A stretch of 64,000 nucleotides of DNA from Owenia fusiformis (lineage: Eukaryota > Annelida > Polychaeta > Sabellida > Oweniidae), in assembly GCA_903813345.2 (NCBI GenBank), contig CAIIXF020000008.1, positions 7,836,366 to 7,900,365 on the forward strand, in the 5' to 3' direction. This document shows, piece after piece, positions 11,365 through 38,207 of the stretch. Below the pieces are notes generated by a model. The model saw nothing but the letters and a program-made list of their open reading frames with translations. It was not told the origin of the DNA and searched no databases. The translations under genes were made by a program, and so were the position numbers. Positions within the stretch are counted from its first letter, which is position 1. Each line of letters opens with the position of its first letter.

Positions 11365-14315
11365 AAATACTTGATCATGTTTGGAGGTCTCCATATAATC
11401 GAAATGGCATTCCAGAAGGTGATTGGTGATTGGCTGACAGACAGCGGTTGGGTAAATGTAATTGCTCAGTCAAATACAGCATCAGTTGGTACTGCAGAGT
11501 CCTTCCTAAAGGGAAGCCATTTAACCAAGACTCGAAGAGCACGTTGGCAGCACTCCACATCCTAATGAAGAAAGCTTTCAACATATACCTAGCTGCTGGC
11601 GAACTCAGTGATGTATCTATCCTATCCCCTATCCTTTGAAGAATGGAAAAGGGAAGGGGAAGACAATTCCACCCATTTCAAATACTGGGCTATAACACAG
11701 CGCCTTGAAATGCTGTTTATGATCTTTCTTAGATCCCTGAGAAAAGCAGACTTTAAACTCTACATATCTGTTTAGACCAAGATGATGCCCTGGTTTTTTG
11801 CATTAGATCATACACACTATCCCAGATGGCTCCCAATACACCTAAGGGACATGGTCCAATTGGAGACAACTCACCCTGACCTGTATCAGCGTTTCAATGA
11901 AGGTCTCTTTACAGTTCAGAAGACACCTAGGTCATTCTCAACCATCCCTATAGACCAGGCACATGAGCAAATAATTCTCTGATTAAGGGTTCTGGTGGGG
12001 CTATAGGAATAACAGAGAATCCTACTGCAATGAAACGATGGATGATAGCTGGTCCTGCAATATCCCAGATCATCAAAGAGTTTGAAGAAGTCTCAAGTAT
12101 AGGAGACATGAAAGCCAACGAAGACTTTAGCCACCACGAGCAAACAGCAAGCATTCAACAGAAATTTAGAGATGATGTATTTGCTGTTGTGACTACTATT
12201 GATAAACTAGGCAATCCATTCCTTGTGTCAGGTGACGATGTATTTACTATTGACACAAAGGATGTTATATGTATCAGTAAGTGACACCATCAGAAGTATA
12301 GAAGACATTGGCAACCAAAGCTTCACTAAGTATACAACTGAACGTCTTGTGGAGAGAACTGAACCATTGGATACACCCATAAAACGCCACAAGATCGCAA
12401 TGTTGAGCAGCAAAATACCCAAAAGAACAAATCAGAAATCTCAAATTAAGAAATTGAGAAATGACTGTGATTTATTCTCCAAATTATACATCACATGCCA
12501 GACAAGAAACATTGATCTTGATGACTTTCTCATGCATGAGAACCAGGAGTATCCACCTTCACTGGCAAAGTATGGTGTCCTCAGAAATGGTGACAAATCA
12601 GAGCTATTTATTTGCATGGAGGATATTGCCCCTAGGGCAGGGGAAAAGGTAGGCCTGTTGCTGCTGAAATAATAGATGGTGCATGTTCAGTACACCTTCT
12701 AAAACTAACTACAGCAAAGACCTTTGAGGATTATGCCACTGATGTTTTCCTTCCCTACATCCAAGGTCAGCTGCAATATGTTGATCGCCTCGATATATTT
12801 TTGGGATGAGTACCTGACAAGGAGCCTGAAGACGATGACGAGACAAGCGTGGGAAGGGTGACAGAAGGATGACCTATCTTGGAAACACTGTGCCAAGAAA
12901 CTGGCAGTATTACTTGAGAGATGACTCCAACAAGCAAGAGATGTTTGGTATTTTAGCCTACAAACTATAAAGTCTTCCATTAGATGCATATAAACAAATT
13001 GTGACCACCATTGGTGAAAAGGTGATTTGCAATCCTGCAATTAGTGATACAAATGACTTGGAGCCATGTTCTCATGAAGAAGCAGATACCAAAATGTTTG
13101 TCCACATTGCCCATATGGCTAGAAGAGGGTTTGCCAGAATACTGATCAGATGCAATGATACTAATATAGTTGTCCTTGTCGGTATTAGCATATGGGTTGC
13201 ATTTGGAACTGGGAAAAACTAGGTATTTGGCTGCTCATGAGATGGCAAGAGCTCTTGGACCTACCAAATCTGAATGTTTCCCTGTTTTCCCTGTATTTAC
13301 TGGGTGTGATAGTACATCGTCATTCTTTGGCCATGGAAAAAAATAATGTTGGAGAGTATGGAATAAATATCCAGAAGTAACAGAAGCATTTCTCGCTTTA
13401 AAACAAACCCACATCACATAGCAGAAGAAGCTCTGTTTCTATTGGAACGTTTCACAAGCATTTTGAATTATTATTTATGGATTATGGCGATGGCTTTTTT
13501 GAATGGATGTTGACCCTTTGAAATGCCTATGGACTTGGAGACTGGATTTTATCTATCCCACATCATTTGAGACTGAATGCTCTATCTTGTATGAGTACTT
13601 GTATCTACAACTCTTTTTGATGTTATGAGTATTGGCTATCAATTTCTAATTTTTTCTTTAACATGTATTGTAATGACTTCAGTATGAATGAAATGTCCCT
13701 TGGTGTTCTGGTCTTGGATTGTGACATCGGTTCTTGAATGGTGGGGGAAAGGGGGTATTATACATTGTTTCTTTTCACGTTAGATCATGGTTTTAGGATA
13801 TATGGGGTTTGTTTTTCTTGACCGGTATGCACTTAGAGTTTGCTTTTTCTTGATGAGTTCCATTACAACTTTTGGTCCTTTCCCTTTGGCACTTGTGCTT
13901 AGATATTTGTCATTGTTCTCTATGACAGGACAAGTTCAACAACTGATATTAACTCAACCAGAAAATATCTTTTCACCAAGAAGGGAAGACAGATTGACGA
14001 GATACCTCCGACTAAGGCAGCTTTGGAGCAGCATATTAGGAGATCTGCCTTCACAGGAGGGATTGTTTGAGGCCAAATACTGGATCCTCGCCCAAGTGGT
14101 GTCCAGGATTATTTGAAGTTTGGCTCGAGGAGGATGATGATGATCACGTGTTTCCACTTTTTGGTCTACTCTTCAGCAAACGTCAATAGCATGCAGAGAA
14201 CTCATAAAGTGCCAATGCAGCAAGGGGTATCGTCCTTAGTATTGTTCATGTAAAAAAGCTGGCTGGGCAAAATGCACAGACCTTTGTAAGTGCAGTGGGC
14301 TTTGCACTGATTAGT
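11365..14315 (+). pseudogene. Decayed member of a multicopy uncharacterised family with Cys-rich C-terminus
   Basis: Plus-strand coding fragments in shifting frames read, in order: MFGGLHIIEMAFQKVIGDWL, GTAESFLKGSHLTKTRRAR, FFALDHTHYPRWLPIHLRDM, FSTIPIDQAHEQ, GGAIGITENPTAMKRWMIAG, then the open stretch 12223-12672 (HENQEYPPSLAKYGVLRNGD), an EEADTKMFVHI and IWVAFGTGK region near 13075-13215, IPPTKAALEQHIRRSAFTGG at 14005-14064, and CSCKKAGWAKCTDLCKCSG near 14240-14310. From memory this matches a family predicted repeatedly in cnidarian, mollusc, echinoderm and fish genomes. Its function is unknown to me. The tail resembles a CXC/tesmin-type metal-binding motif. At least five frameshifts, several stops and an insertion at about 13459-13906 show it is dead. 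Its place inside TIRs suggests it moves with, or was captured by, the element. Confidence 0.65.
13459..13906. other. Insertion splitting the pseudogene
   Basis: Family-like sequence stops at ERFTSI (about 13444-13461) and resumes with VLYDRTSS (about 13909-13935). The roughly 450 bp between has no similarity to the family and CATT occurs at both edges. It may be a small non-autonomous insertion or an unrecognised intron. No clean GT-AG pair was found. Confidence 0.4.
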
Positions 14316-14965
14316 GAGAGTAACAATAAAGGACAAAATATTTGAGATTTGAGAAAGATGGTGATCAAAAATGTAAAACATAGACAATTTATCAAACATA
14401 AACTGTGACAATTTATCAAACATAAATTGCCCCAGCATTGACATTTTCGCATTGTAGCACCATCTAACTGGTACTGTAACAATAACCCCCTTATTTTGGA
14501 TATGTGGCTGAATATATTCTCTTATACAAGTTGTCCAGTAGAAGTAAGAGATCTTATTATCCAATATTATGTAAGTACTCAAGTCTTTGGTCAACAATTT
14601 TTGATGAATAACAATATATGTCATTTATGAACTTAATAGTACAGGTCGTACTTCTGAACCTTGTTTTACGCCGTTTTACATTTGAAACTCAAGTTAAATG
14701 TCAGTTCATCAAAAAAGATTCATTTCAAAGCCACTTCTTGAGGTTTCTATGCAGTTTTCATTAATATGTAAGAGGATCTTGAGATTTTAATAGAAATCGA
14801 CAAAATCACAAACAGACTGGCGGCCATTTTGAATTTTTTCCAAAACGAGGCTCCGGATCACTTGCTGCCTCGAGCCATTTTTTTTCAATTACAATCAGCT
14901 ACACTTGTACCAATTTTGGTGCTTCTATCATAAAAAGAATTATTGGGAGGGTTTTTCAAGTGATT

Positions 14966-15438
14966 CAGCCTAACTATAAGGAACGAATATGTATTTCTCG
15001 GTCCTTTGGATCTAGATTTGGGTTTAAATTTAAAGATCGGTCATGGTCACCCGGGCGTAATTTCAAAATGTCCTAAGATTTTTAAAATATTTTAAATATT
15101 TTAATCAAGAACGCCACAACTTCCAAAACCCCTGACAATAAATGATATTATATAAAAACGGTGGCCATTTGAACGCAAATAAAAAACGAACATAGTTTCA
15201 CTGATCACGAAAACTAAAAACATCTCTCTCTCTCTCTCTATTACAATGACTAGATTTAAAACTAAAGGCTTGTACTCTTGGAAAAATAAAGTCACCAACG
15301 TACTATTTATGTATCATTAATGCCTGACTAAACAGGCATTGATGACTCTTGCTAATGACAGATAAAATGTAGCCACTAAGCTATATTAACCGGCAGTCAT
15401 AATGAAAATATTTAGGTCAAATATGGCTGAGCTATATA
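14966..15438. other. Inter-element spacer
   Basis: Unique AT-rich sequence with a short CT microsatellite at about 15224-15239 and a small GCCTGACTAAACAGGC hairpin near 15321. No supported exon. A 3' exon of the VWA/TSP1 gene could lie here but could not be identified. Confidence 0.35.
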
Positions 15439-16430
15439 CAGGGTGTCTCAAAAAAATGTACCCAAAAGTATATCAAGAGCACAGATAAACCAGTCAATAT
15501 TTCCAGACATTTTTCGCATGGTCATGTCATGGTCAGTTCATGGTCAAACATGAAAGTTTTCTCCCCAATACACCATTTTTATTTCAGTCTTATCTTTTTG
15601 ATGATTTGACCCTTTACTTTTTACACCACATAATCGATGTTACCTCATATTTCGATGACAGCCAGTATCCTTATTGCTACATTGTTCATCACATTTGATA
15701 ATAATTCCGGTGGAATGTTTTGGATTTCTCTTTGGATGTTGCCCTTAAGTTGTTCTAGGTCTTTTTGCTTGGAATGAGCATTAAACTCTCCTTCAAATAC
15801 CCACAGAGAAAGATGTTTGAGGATGACGATGGCAGACCAAACACAGATAATCAGGTGAATTATCGGTAAATGAGTCAGTAGTTACCTTCCAGAGTTAGGC
15901 AGGCTAGCTTGAACACCAAATGATATCCAAATGAAAACACAGTGGTCTCAAATTGATACACACAACAAGGGCTACACTAGAATCCCAACCAATGCAGTTC
16001 CTTGAACCTCTGACCTCTCTGTATAAGGAGGCTATAAGACATTGTGAGGGCCTCCCTATTAACCACATTTGACGGCCCATACTTTTTTCTATGAGGACCA
16101 TTTTTATGCTAAACCCATGTTAAGAGACCTAGAACAACTTAAGACTAGCATCCGAACAGAAATCAAAACATTCCATCAGAAATATCAAATGTGATGAACA
16201 ATGTAGTAGTAAGGATGCAGACTGTCATCGAAATATGAGGTTACATTGAATATGTTGTGTAAAAGGTAACGGGTTAAAGTATCAAAATGGCAAAACTGAA
16301 TTAAAAACTGTGTATATGGGAAAAAACTTTCATCTTTTATCTTCAAGACCATGCAAAAAATGACTGAAAATATTGGATTGGTTTGTCTATGATCTTGATA
16401 TACTTTTGGGTACATTTTTTGAGACACCCT
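15439..16430. mobile_element. Palindromic mariner derivative (two transposase 3' ends back to back)
   Basis: TIRs CAGGGTGTCTC..GTACCCAAAAGTATATCAAG and their complement bound about 990 bp, with TA at the insertion edge. The left arm, read on minus, encodes DLEQLKGNIQREIQNIP, then PPELLSNVMNNVAIRILAVI and a stop. The right arm, read on plus, encodes HFYAKPMLRDLEQLKTSI followed by RTEIKTFHQ. Both are the C-terminal end of a mariner-type transposase, pointing outward. The N-terminal two thirds and catalytic domain are absent, so it cannot transpose on its own. It lies 3' of the thrombospondin-repeat exon of the minus-strand gene. Confidence 0.8.
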
Positions 16431-16615
16431 ATATATACTTTGCTAACCGCTCCTTTTGTCCTTTATAGAGGTCCTAGAAACATACCGTGGACTATGACTA
16501 GAAGACAAGCATGTTTCAAGTGAGAAGTATTTTACAATATTAATTTGTACAATAACGCAAGCAGCAGGAGAAACAACAATCATTCAACATATTGAATCCA
16601 ATTTGAGGCACTTAC

Positions 16616-19063
16616 CAAATCCATTGCTGTTGGCGATTCCACAGTTGGCTTTTCTGCATTCCACATCTTTCGAAACTGTCTCAGATTTGTCGCATGCTCC
16701 TGGGTACCGTGGGTCTGGTAGAGCAGTACGCGTGTGTGTAAACCGTATCGATAGAGGGCGCTGAGCGGTGCCGTCTGCTGGAATGGTACTGCAATTCGGT
16801 TTAGCACACGTGATGTTCGGTGATAATTGAGACCACTGACTCCAGGTTGACCACACGCATTGTGCTACAACAAAAATTATGTTGAAATGAAAGAAAATAC
16901 TCTAAAGCATATATATCAATTGTGTACCACCATGAATGTGGGGGTGTTTTGCCCTTTTCTTTTTTTGACATTTAGTGATAGCAAAACTCTCCCCACAAAT
17001 GTTAGCCATTCGAAATCTTGTAGTTGGACAAAATGGTGGACAATTTCAAGACCTAGATATAAATGCTAATAATAATTGCCGATATGAAGCATTGTTTCCA
17101 GTAACCAATCACTCTACAGTATTACATTGGGAAAAGTGTATTGTAAAAGAAAACAAGAGAATTGGTTTGGAAAATGCTGATATAAGATCTGATTTTCATC
17201 TTCAAATCATCAAGGTGTCCAACTACACAATTTGGAATAGGTTTCAGCTGTCGGTGAGGCTTGCCTTATCAAAGTCAAAAATTTAAGAAAAAGCAAACCG
17301 AACCCACATTTATGGGGGTACAAAATTGTGATACAAGATGCCCTTGACATTTTTAACCCACGCATGTGAATCACAAATCCAGCATCTTGAACCCAGCAGC
17401 TCTAAATTTCAAAGTTGACTTAAGGCGCAATAACACCTATGACATGTCCACTTGATATACATTACATAATATTATATGATGCAACTTTGATATTATTTCT
17501 GAATGTTATTCAACCTATTTTTGTAGAAAAATAATAAATTGTCGCACTTCAGAATGAAGACCGAGCGTGCGAAGATGAACATGCACCAATGGGGTTAAAT
17601 CTCGCACGCTGAATGGAATCTCAAGGAGTTCCATGGGACCTTATCCCACAATCCCATCACTCCCATGGGGCCTCATGGAACGCCATGGATCCCATGGAGC
17701 GAGTGCTATAGACCCCACATGTCGCACGCATTAAGTCTATGGAGGTCCCAAGGTACCCCATTGATGTACGTTGGACTAAAGTACTGATTACCTGGGCATT
17801 TCGTCATCAGTATATCCTGAAATGCATTCTCAATTCCCAATGCGCTATTGGCAATACGAACGTGTTCGTGCTTTGGCTCACTAACGATTTTGTGTGCCAT
17901 AATTTCACAGTCTCTCCAAGCTGCGCCCCCTTTCACATAGTACAGTTTAACACAATTGACATAAATTTCTACATCCGCATCTTTAAGATCTTTGACATAT
18001 TGATTTAATTCATCCAACCTATTTGGAATCACAGGTCCATAAGCATGGTATACTATGATCTTTTTAGCATTTTGGCTAAGACCGTATTTAGGACTAAAGG
18101 ACACCCTTAATGCAGCTCTAAACGCCAAATCCGTCCTCCGTGGCTTCTTTGAGCAGTTTTTTGTACCGTCTGTATGCATGTACATCGTTGTGTTAATGTA
18201 ATCCACAACCTCTTCAGTTGTCGTGAAGTTTGAGAAGTAGAAATTATGGAATGATGATTTGTCATATATAGTTAACAATGAAATTCTGTTTGAGAAGGGA
18301 TGTGTGGTGTTTAGTCCCAATGATTGGACGTTGTGTATCAAGGCTTTCCTTAGTTCAGTTTTTTCACTAGGAAGTATGTTACATGTCAAGTCTGCGATTA
18401 AAACCAAATTCAATCCACAATCTGGAACAAAAAATGCACAAAATGGAAGCATGTAATATTTAATACTATAACCTTTTACTTGTACATTATACTATTACTA
18501 TAATAATGTTGATTTGTTTTGTTGTGTAGTTTTAATTTATAATACATTTCAATGTCAACAAAAACAAAAATTCCAAAATGTTGAGTTCAAAACATCTATA
18601 TTTGTTTATGAGAACAAATATTAAAGATATATTCCAGAAGTTAATTAACTAGTCTAACTAACTATAATATATTATTTCATGACAACCTGACCTTTTTAAC
18701 ATCAGGATTCGCATAAAACAGGATGTTTACATGTCATGTTTAGTAAATCGAATCCTGGAATATTTGAGTCAGTCAGCACAATAGGCAATAAAACGGTAAA
18801 TAAAAGCTGTCCTAGAGCAAAATATACACTTACTTAGCCAGGCTGAATGTACCCCCAATACAAGAGTCGCAAGACCTGAAAGAAGATATCAACATCTGTA
18901 ATCAAATCATTCTAATTAATAATAACTGGAACACCATATAGATTGAAATTACATGTATAATGCCAATGTTGGTATAATGAATGAGCATAACCTGATAACA
19001 CGATCCATACAAATAATTCATCAAAATATATGTTTACTTACATATTGTTCTGATTGTGTTCAT
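16616..19063 (-). CDS. Secreted VWA plus thrombospondin type 1 repeat protein (3' end not found)
   Basis: Exons 19063-19042, 18875-18834, 18421-17792 and 16864-16616, all joined in phase 1. The first two join to MNTIRTICLATLVLGVHSA, a clear signal peptide; an in-frame TAA lies 12 nt upstream of the ATG. The third exon (210 codons) is a von Willebrand factor A domain: LNLVLIADLTCN, the helix RRTDLAFRAALR and KKIIVYHAYG. The fourth begins AQCVWSTWSQWSQ, the tryptophan ladder of a thrombospondin repeat, with later RTAL..C..C..C cysteines. VWA plus TSR is an extracellular adhesion architecture (compare coadhesin or TRAP-like proteins). The metal-site motif DxSxS is DLTCN and the usual TDG is replaced, so the metal site is probably degenerate. 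The exon ends at a good GT donor, so more exons should follow toward lower coordinates, where transposons lie. Confidence 0.75.
17560..17735. repeat. CCATGG-rich imperfect repeat in intron
   Basis: The intron after the VWA exon contains clustered CCATGG, CCCATGG and TCGCACGC blocks on both strands. It is probably a degenerate inverted-repeat element. No coding sense is supported past the donor at 17791. Confidence 0.4.
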
Positions 19064-20629
19064 CCTTTGTGTTTAGTCGTAATAAAAGCTTATGTTGTAC
19101 ATAAAAATATATCCTTAATACAATCGGTTTATTGTTCACCATTCCTATTGTTAAAACTCTCATCCCAACCAAGTGGGTTCCCTATAGTTTTTCATAAGAA
19201 TATAAAATATGTCTCCAATTTTCTCACTCTCTATGTAATTTATAGCGTTAAATAATGTTTGTATTTTCAATTATTTTCTCATGTTCGTTTTTTCCATAGT
19301 ATTTCCAGTTTGAAAACACGATCGCTATGTTGTCTTACTCGTTGGTTTATAATAATAAACTGGTTTCACACGTAAATGACATTTAGATAAATAGACAGAA
19401 AGTGCGACTTCACCAAGGTGTATAAGCAATGAAAATCCACACACTAGACATTAATCAAACCATAGGAGTCCTGCCGTCAGATGCAATTTTACAAGAACTG
19501 GATGTTTTTCCTGGAACATTAATGTATGACACCTTCCATTTAAATGTATAATTTACTCTTCTATTGGTGTGGGCCATCTAATACTTAGAAATCATATCCG
19601 TGAAAAAATCATATCCTCGAAAAAACGCTCGAGCTATTTTCTCTACTGCCTAAAACATCACACGAAACTCTCCATGGAAGACCCGTGTATATATATAGAA
19701 CTCTCGGGCTCTTCCCTCGGCTGCATCATATACGGGATATTCTCATAAATATTTAAGAACATCTTATACTTGTACTATAATAATAATAATCTAGTTTCCC
19801 TTGATGTTGTTTCTAAAAGTTAGACCTGGAGAACAGTTATTTTTATAAAATCGTAAAACGGTCCTCAATCGAATTTTGTTCAGATCGGACATTTTTGCTG
19901 ATGTATATATATTAATCAAAAGTAACAACAATAATAGATGTTTCAAAACAAATAAATAGAAGGCAATAATGATTGATTTTGCTCCGGCAACTTGTGAGTA
20001 ATATAAACCCCATCGTGTTTGTACAAAGGCAGGTGCTCTTAAAACGCTGTATTCCAAGTAATACAATTTTACTTCCTAGAATTATCATTGGCTTTACAAT
20101 AAGTCAGTTTAACAATTTTTGTCTAGGCTTTAATATGATAAAATGGCTACAAAGGAAAGACAAAAAAGGAAAACAATGAGTCTCCAATACGACCCTAAAT
20201 ACAGATTTAAATCTAGATTTGATTTGATATATTAGATCAAATAAAAGGTTAGGATGATATCTTGTTTCTATCATTTGCTAAAAGGAGTTTAGTTTATTGT
20301 TTTAGTTTTTATGTTTTCTTTGAGCCTCGCGATGTGTTACGTTATTACAAGTTTCAGAGATAGCAGGTTTTACATAATGTTTTAGAAATCTAGATATTGC
20401 GATTATCCTGCAATGAACAAGTCTTTCTAAGATTAATTTCCATCTAAACCGTGAAATGAAGGTCTATTATTATCATTTTCATCAAATAATCAATACTATT
20501 AGTTTATGAGATATCATCCTTTGACATAGGAGTGGATAATGATAAAATGTTGACATTAATGACACTCAGTCGGCATTATAAATATTGCGTTATTTGTCTT
20601 GTAGGTTGCACTTAATACTAACAATACCT

Positions 20630-21150
20630 ACATACGAGGGTTGTTCACAAAGCTCTATTTTGGAAAATAAATTTGTATCAGACCCAATAATTGTTATCGT
20701 ATATGTGACTCGTAGTAAATCCCATTTTCCTTAAAAATTGTTGCCATTTTGAATTTGGCAGTTACCTTGAAAAAATCTTTCTTGAGTAGAGTCGTGTTCC
20801 CAAGGTACCATCATGTATCAATAATCACAGTTTATGAAAAAATGGTGGCCATTTTAAACTGAGAACTGTTTTAGAAATTCCTTTCCAAGCAGATGTTTTA
20901 ATGCGCATAATGTATGGATTGACAAAAGAACCGATGACTTCTCTATCTCTATTAAATCCTCCTTTCTCAGTTGAATGAACAACAATGTAAAATCCACACA
21001 AGAATTTTCAAACAAATGACCATTTCGAAAACAAGCTTCCAATCAGTACTTGCTTCATAAAAGGTACATTGTATAAGATCTGAACAACAATATTAGTGTT
21101 GAAGTTATCACCCAAACAGACAGACGGAGGCATTCCCTTTAACCCCATAA
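20630..21150. repeat. Diverged repeat related to the element at 44215-45612
   Basis: It contains GTTGCCATTTTGAAT and AATGGTGGCCATTTT blocks and a tail CAGACAGACGGAGGCATTCCC. That tail matches CAGACGGACGGACGGAGGCG at 45540-45559 and TTCCC beyond it. No coding capacity. Confidence 0.5.
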
Positions 21151-23751
21151 ACATTGCAAGATAATTTTTCAAAGGAACAAAAAATTGACATCCATACTGA
21201 TCAATACTACAAGTGATTTCATACTAAGGATAAGACTCCTAGCCTAAGTCGTGTCTTTCATTTTTTGAAATTTTATTAAGTTGGTGTCTCTATTTTTTGA
21301 AATTTTATTTTCAGCGGTATTTAATTGAAAAAAGATAAATAAAATATAATACCGACTTGAGCGAGACAAGGATAAGACCATTATTTCAACATCTGTGTAA
21401 TTGGCAAATGCTAAATAAAAAGGCCATTAATACATAATGGTTTGCCAGTGAAATGTGAAATAACAAATCATAAAGTGCACATACAAATAATTCATGTTTT
21501 ATTGAGTAAAATAGAATTTATTTAATATCTATAATTTGTACATTAAATCTTGTATATGCATGTTAGACTGTTTCTTACGTGGAGGAGAGGGTGGGTGACT
21601 GCTCAACCAGGGATCTGCTGTTACTAGTGGGTTACCCAATATAGGGAAACTTCATTCATTACACTTAAAGAAGGAAATAATGTCAACTCATTAATTCTTT
21701 TTTTCAAATTGAAGGATGAAATTACACAATTTTATTGGGATTCCACTAGCAGCAGAGATTCTGGGAACAAAGTCACTTCTTGATCATTTGTTCAAATACA
21801 AGGCTCCTGGCAGTGTATCAATTGAAGCTTTGTGCTTTTGCAAAGCCAACTGCAATTGCATCTCTTGTCTCCTCCTATCATTTGAGAAATGCAATCTACA
21901 ATAAGTTGATTTATTGCCATTCCACAACATTATGTGTGCTCAGTATATTGATTATACTATAAATACGTTGAGAGGAATGACTTATTTATAATAACTCAGT
22001 TGATATAAACATGTCGCTTATGGTGTCCTATAAGTTTGTGTACTGAACTACAATAAGTATGTGTACAACAGTACATATAAGTTTGAGAAATACAATATGT
22101 ATATAGGTATATGACAGCATGTGAGCCTGACACATACACAATGTTGCAATTTACCAATATTTGTGATATTTTTATTTCATTCTTTTATTAGCAAGGTAGT
22201 ATGTCACTAACTTATATTAACAGCGTCATGACCGAATGTCAATAAGTATGCGATATATCAGCATTCTATTCAATGTTTACTTGGCACACAACACAACAAA
22301 GGGACAGTCAGACATTTCATTTTAATAAACTAAACTATAAACATTTTGCTTGAAATAAAAAGTTCATTAATATTGTATTTATGGTTGACTGCTGGTCATT
22401 GTGATCTGAGATCTGACAAGATGCTTTAAGAAACCATGACAAGATGCTTTAAGACAAAATTTATCATTAAATACTCAAGACCATTGTATATGCACTCACA
22501 TTTGTGTTAGTGTTAATGCAAGTGACAGCAATGGCTTAAGAAGTTTCATTAATAAGTAGGGCTAATTTTTTGATTCCCAAGTCTCAAATGGGAAATTGGC
22601 AAATAAATATATTACAGATTGTCATAATACAGGAATACAGTTGTGTTGGTGTCACAATATATAGTCACCTAAAAGAGAACAAACACCAAAGAAATTGTGC
22701 TTTTATTCTTGAATGTAAAAGAATTGGTAATTGGTACACTATCAACCTACATGTAATAAGCTGGCTTGATAAAATACTGAATGCAAATGAATAGACATTT
22801 TTATGTTTAACAATACGAATAGTTGATCAATGGATATTGAAAGTATAGGCTGTCAAATAAGCCCCCCCCTCCCCCAAAGGATGACAACAGCGATGGATAA
22901 AACCTTATGTAACATTACATTGGAAAGAAGATCTTATTTGAAATCCTGTATAAAATACATACCTAATGCATCTTGTGTGCTTTAGTAATACCAAAATTAG
23001 ATAACCTATGAAGCTTATGACAAAGAAACAGACATCAGAAAAACCTAGCTTTCGAATGATATATAATACTAAATCATTCTAATGAACAATTTTTTTTCTG
23101 GTGTATGCTACTTGGACAATAAGCATATTGACACTTTTTAATTCAATTTACAATAGTGTATAAAAGCTACAAATAATACCTCCTCCTACATAACTATTAA
23201 ACATTGTTACTAAAATACTGTTAAAATATTAGGATAAAATGAGCCACTTAATTCTGCATGAAATCCATTGAAATATTAATTTCCTTCGTAATTGTTTTGT
23301 CATTTTCTATTGGTCCATGATGAACACAGAACCAATATACCATAGTATTCTAGCTAGCAACCATACAAATACACTGGGCTATTCCTTGAATCGTTTTGGG
23401 ATTTGAAACAGCATCACCTTATGGCTGTTCATACAAGTCCAATTCAATATGACAAATCATTAATTCCAGATTCTGACATTTGTGGCAAAAATGCTTGTTC
23501 AAACTAACCTCTGAACTTTTCACACTCGGTTTGCCAGCAAACATTATTCCTGTCTTAAATAGTAGGTTATTCTGCATATCATACTTTTCAAACTTTCTTT
23601 ACTTTATAATGAGAAAATTGGTGTACTAAAGGGATTTGATCCCATGACCCATTTTCAAGTAGTTTGCCTGCAAACTTTCATTCCGTTTCCGTCATTTCAT
23701 TCTTGGCTTTTCACCCTCACTGTCTTATCCAGTCCTCCATCAAGTGAGGTA

Positions 23752-23757
23752 TTTATT
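23752..23757 (-). promoter_or_regulatory. Candidate polyadenylation signal of poly(A) polymerase
   Basis: AATAAA on the minus strand, about 135 nt downstream of the polymerase stop codon at 23892-23894. Confidence 0.45.
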
Positions 23758-23891
23758 TCCTTCTCCTTTCCAGTACTTACACTTCTTTGTTCTTCGACTT
23801 GAGGCTATACGCTTTTTTTACTGACATAAACCAGCACATTGCTAGGTTAGTCATCATATTCACACCAATCCCTTTGCTCTGCTTCAATCCT

Positions 23892-38207
<14,316 letters not shown>

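Larger units (their letters stand above)
10258..14965. mobile_element. 4.7-kb TIR DNA transposon carrying a decayed gene
   Basis: The left end (about 10258-10405) and right end (about 14815-14965) are inverted copies of about 150 bp. Both carry ATAATTCTTTTTATGATAGA, GAAGCACCAAAATTGG, an eight-A run before ATGGCTCGAGGCAGC, and AAGTGATCCGGAGCCTCG. The interior holds the plus-strand pseudogene at 11365-14315 and nested hairpin elements. The AAGTGATCCGGAG motif also occurs in the ends of the element at 59076-63897, so the two are related families. No recognisable DDE transposase was seen, so the superfamily is not assigned. Confidence 0.75.
19064..23891. other. Gene-poor spacer between the VWA/TSP1 gene and poly(A) polymerase 3' end
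   Basis: Apart from the repeat at 20630-21150, it is unique AT-rich sequence (for example 21400-23700). Short open frames here show no recognisable domain and no splice continuity. The part nearest 23891 is the polymerase 3' UTR. Confidence 0.5.

Noticed and set aside
15904-16101. 65-residue minus-strand open frame in the palindromic mariner centre
   Set aside because: No transposase motif; it reflects chance openness between the arms.
16975-17286. 103-residue plus-strand open frame
   Set aside because: Lies in the intron of the VWA/TSP1 gene on the opposite strand; no domain, and no splice or promoter support.
21716-22794. Short plus-strand open frames (62-74 residues)
   Set aside because: No recognisable motif and AT-rich chance frames; not reported as genes.
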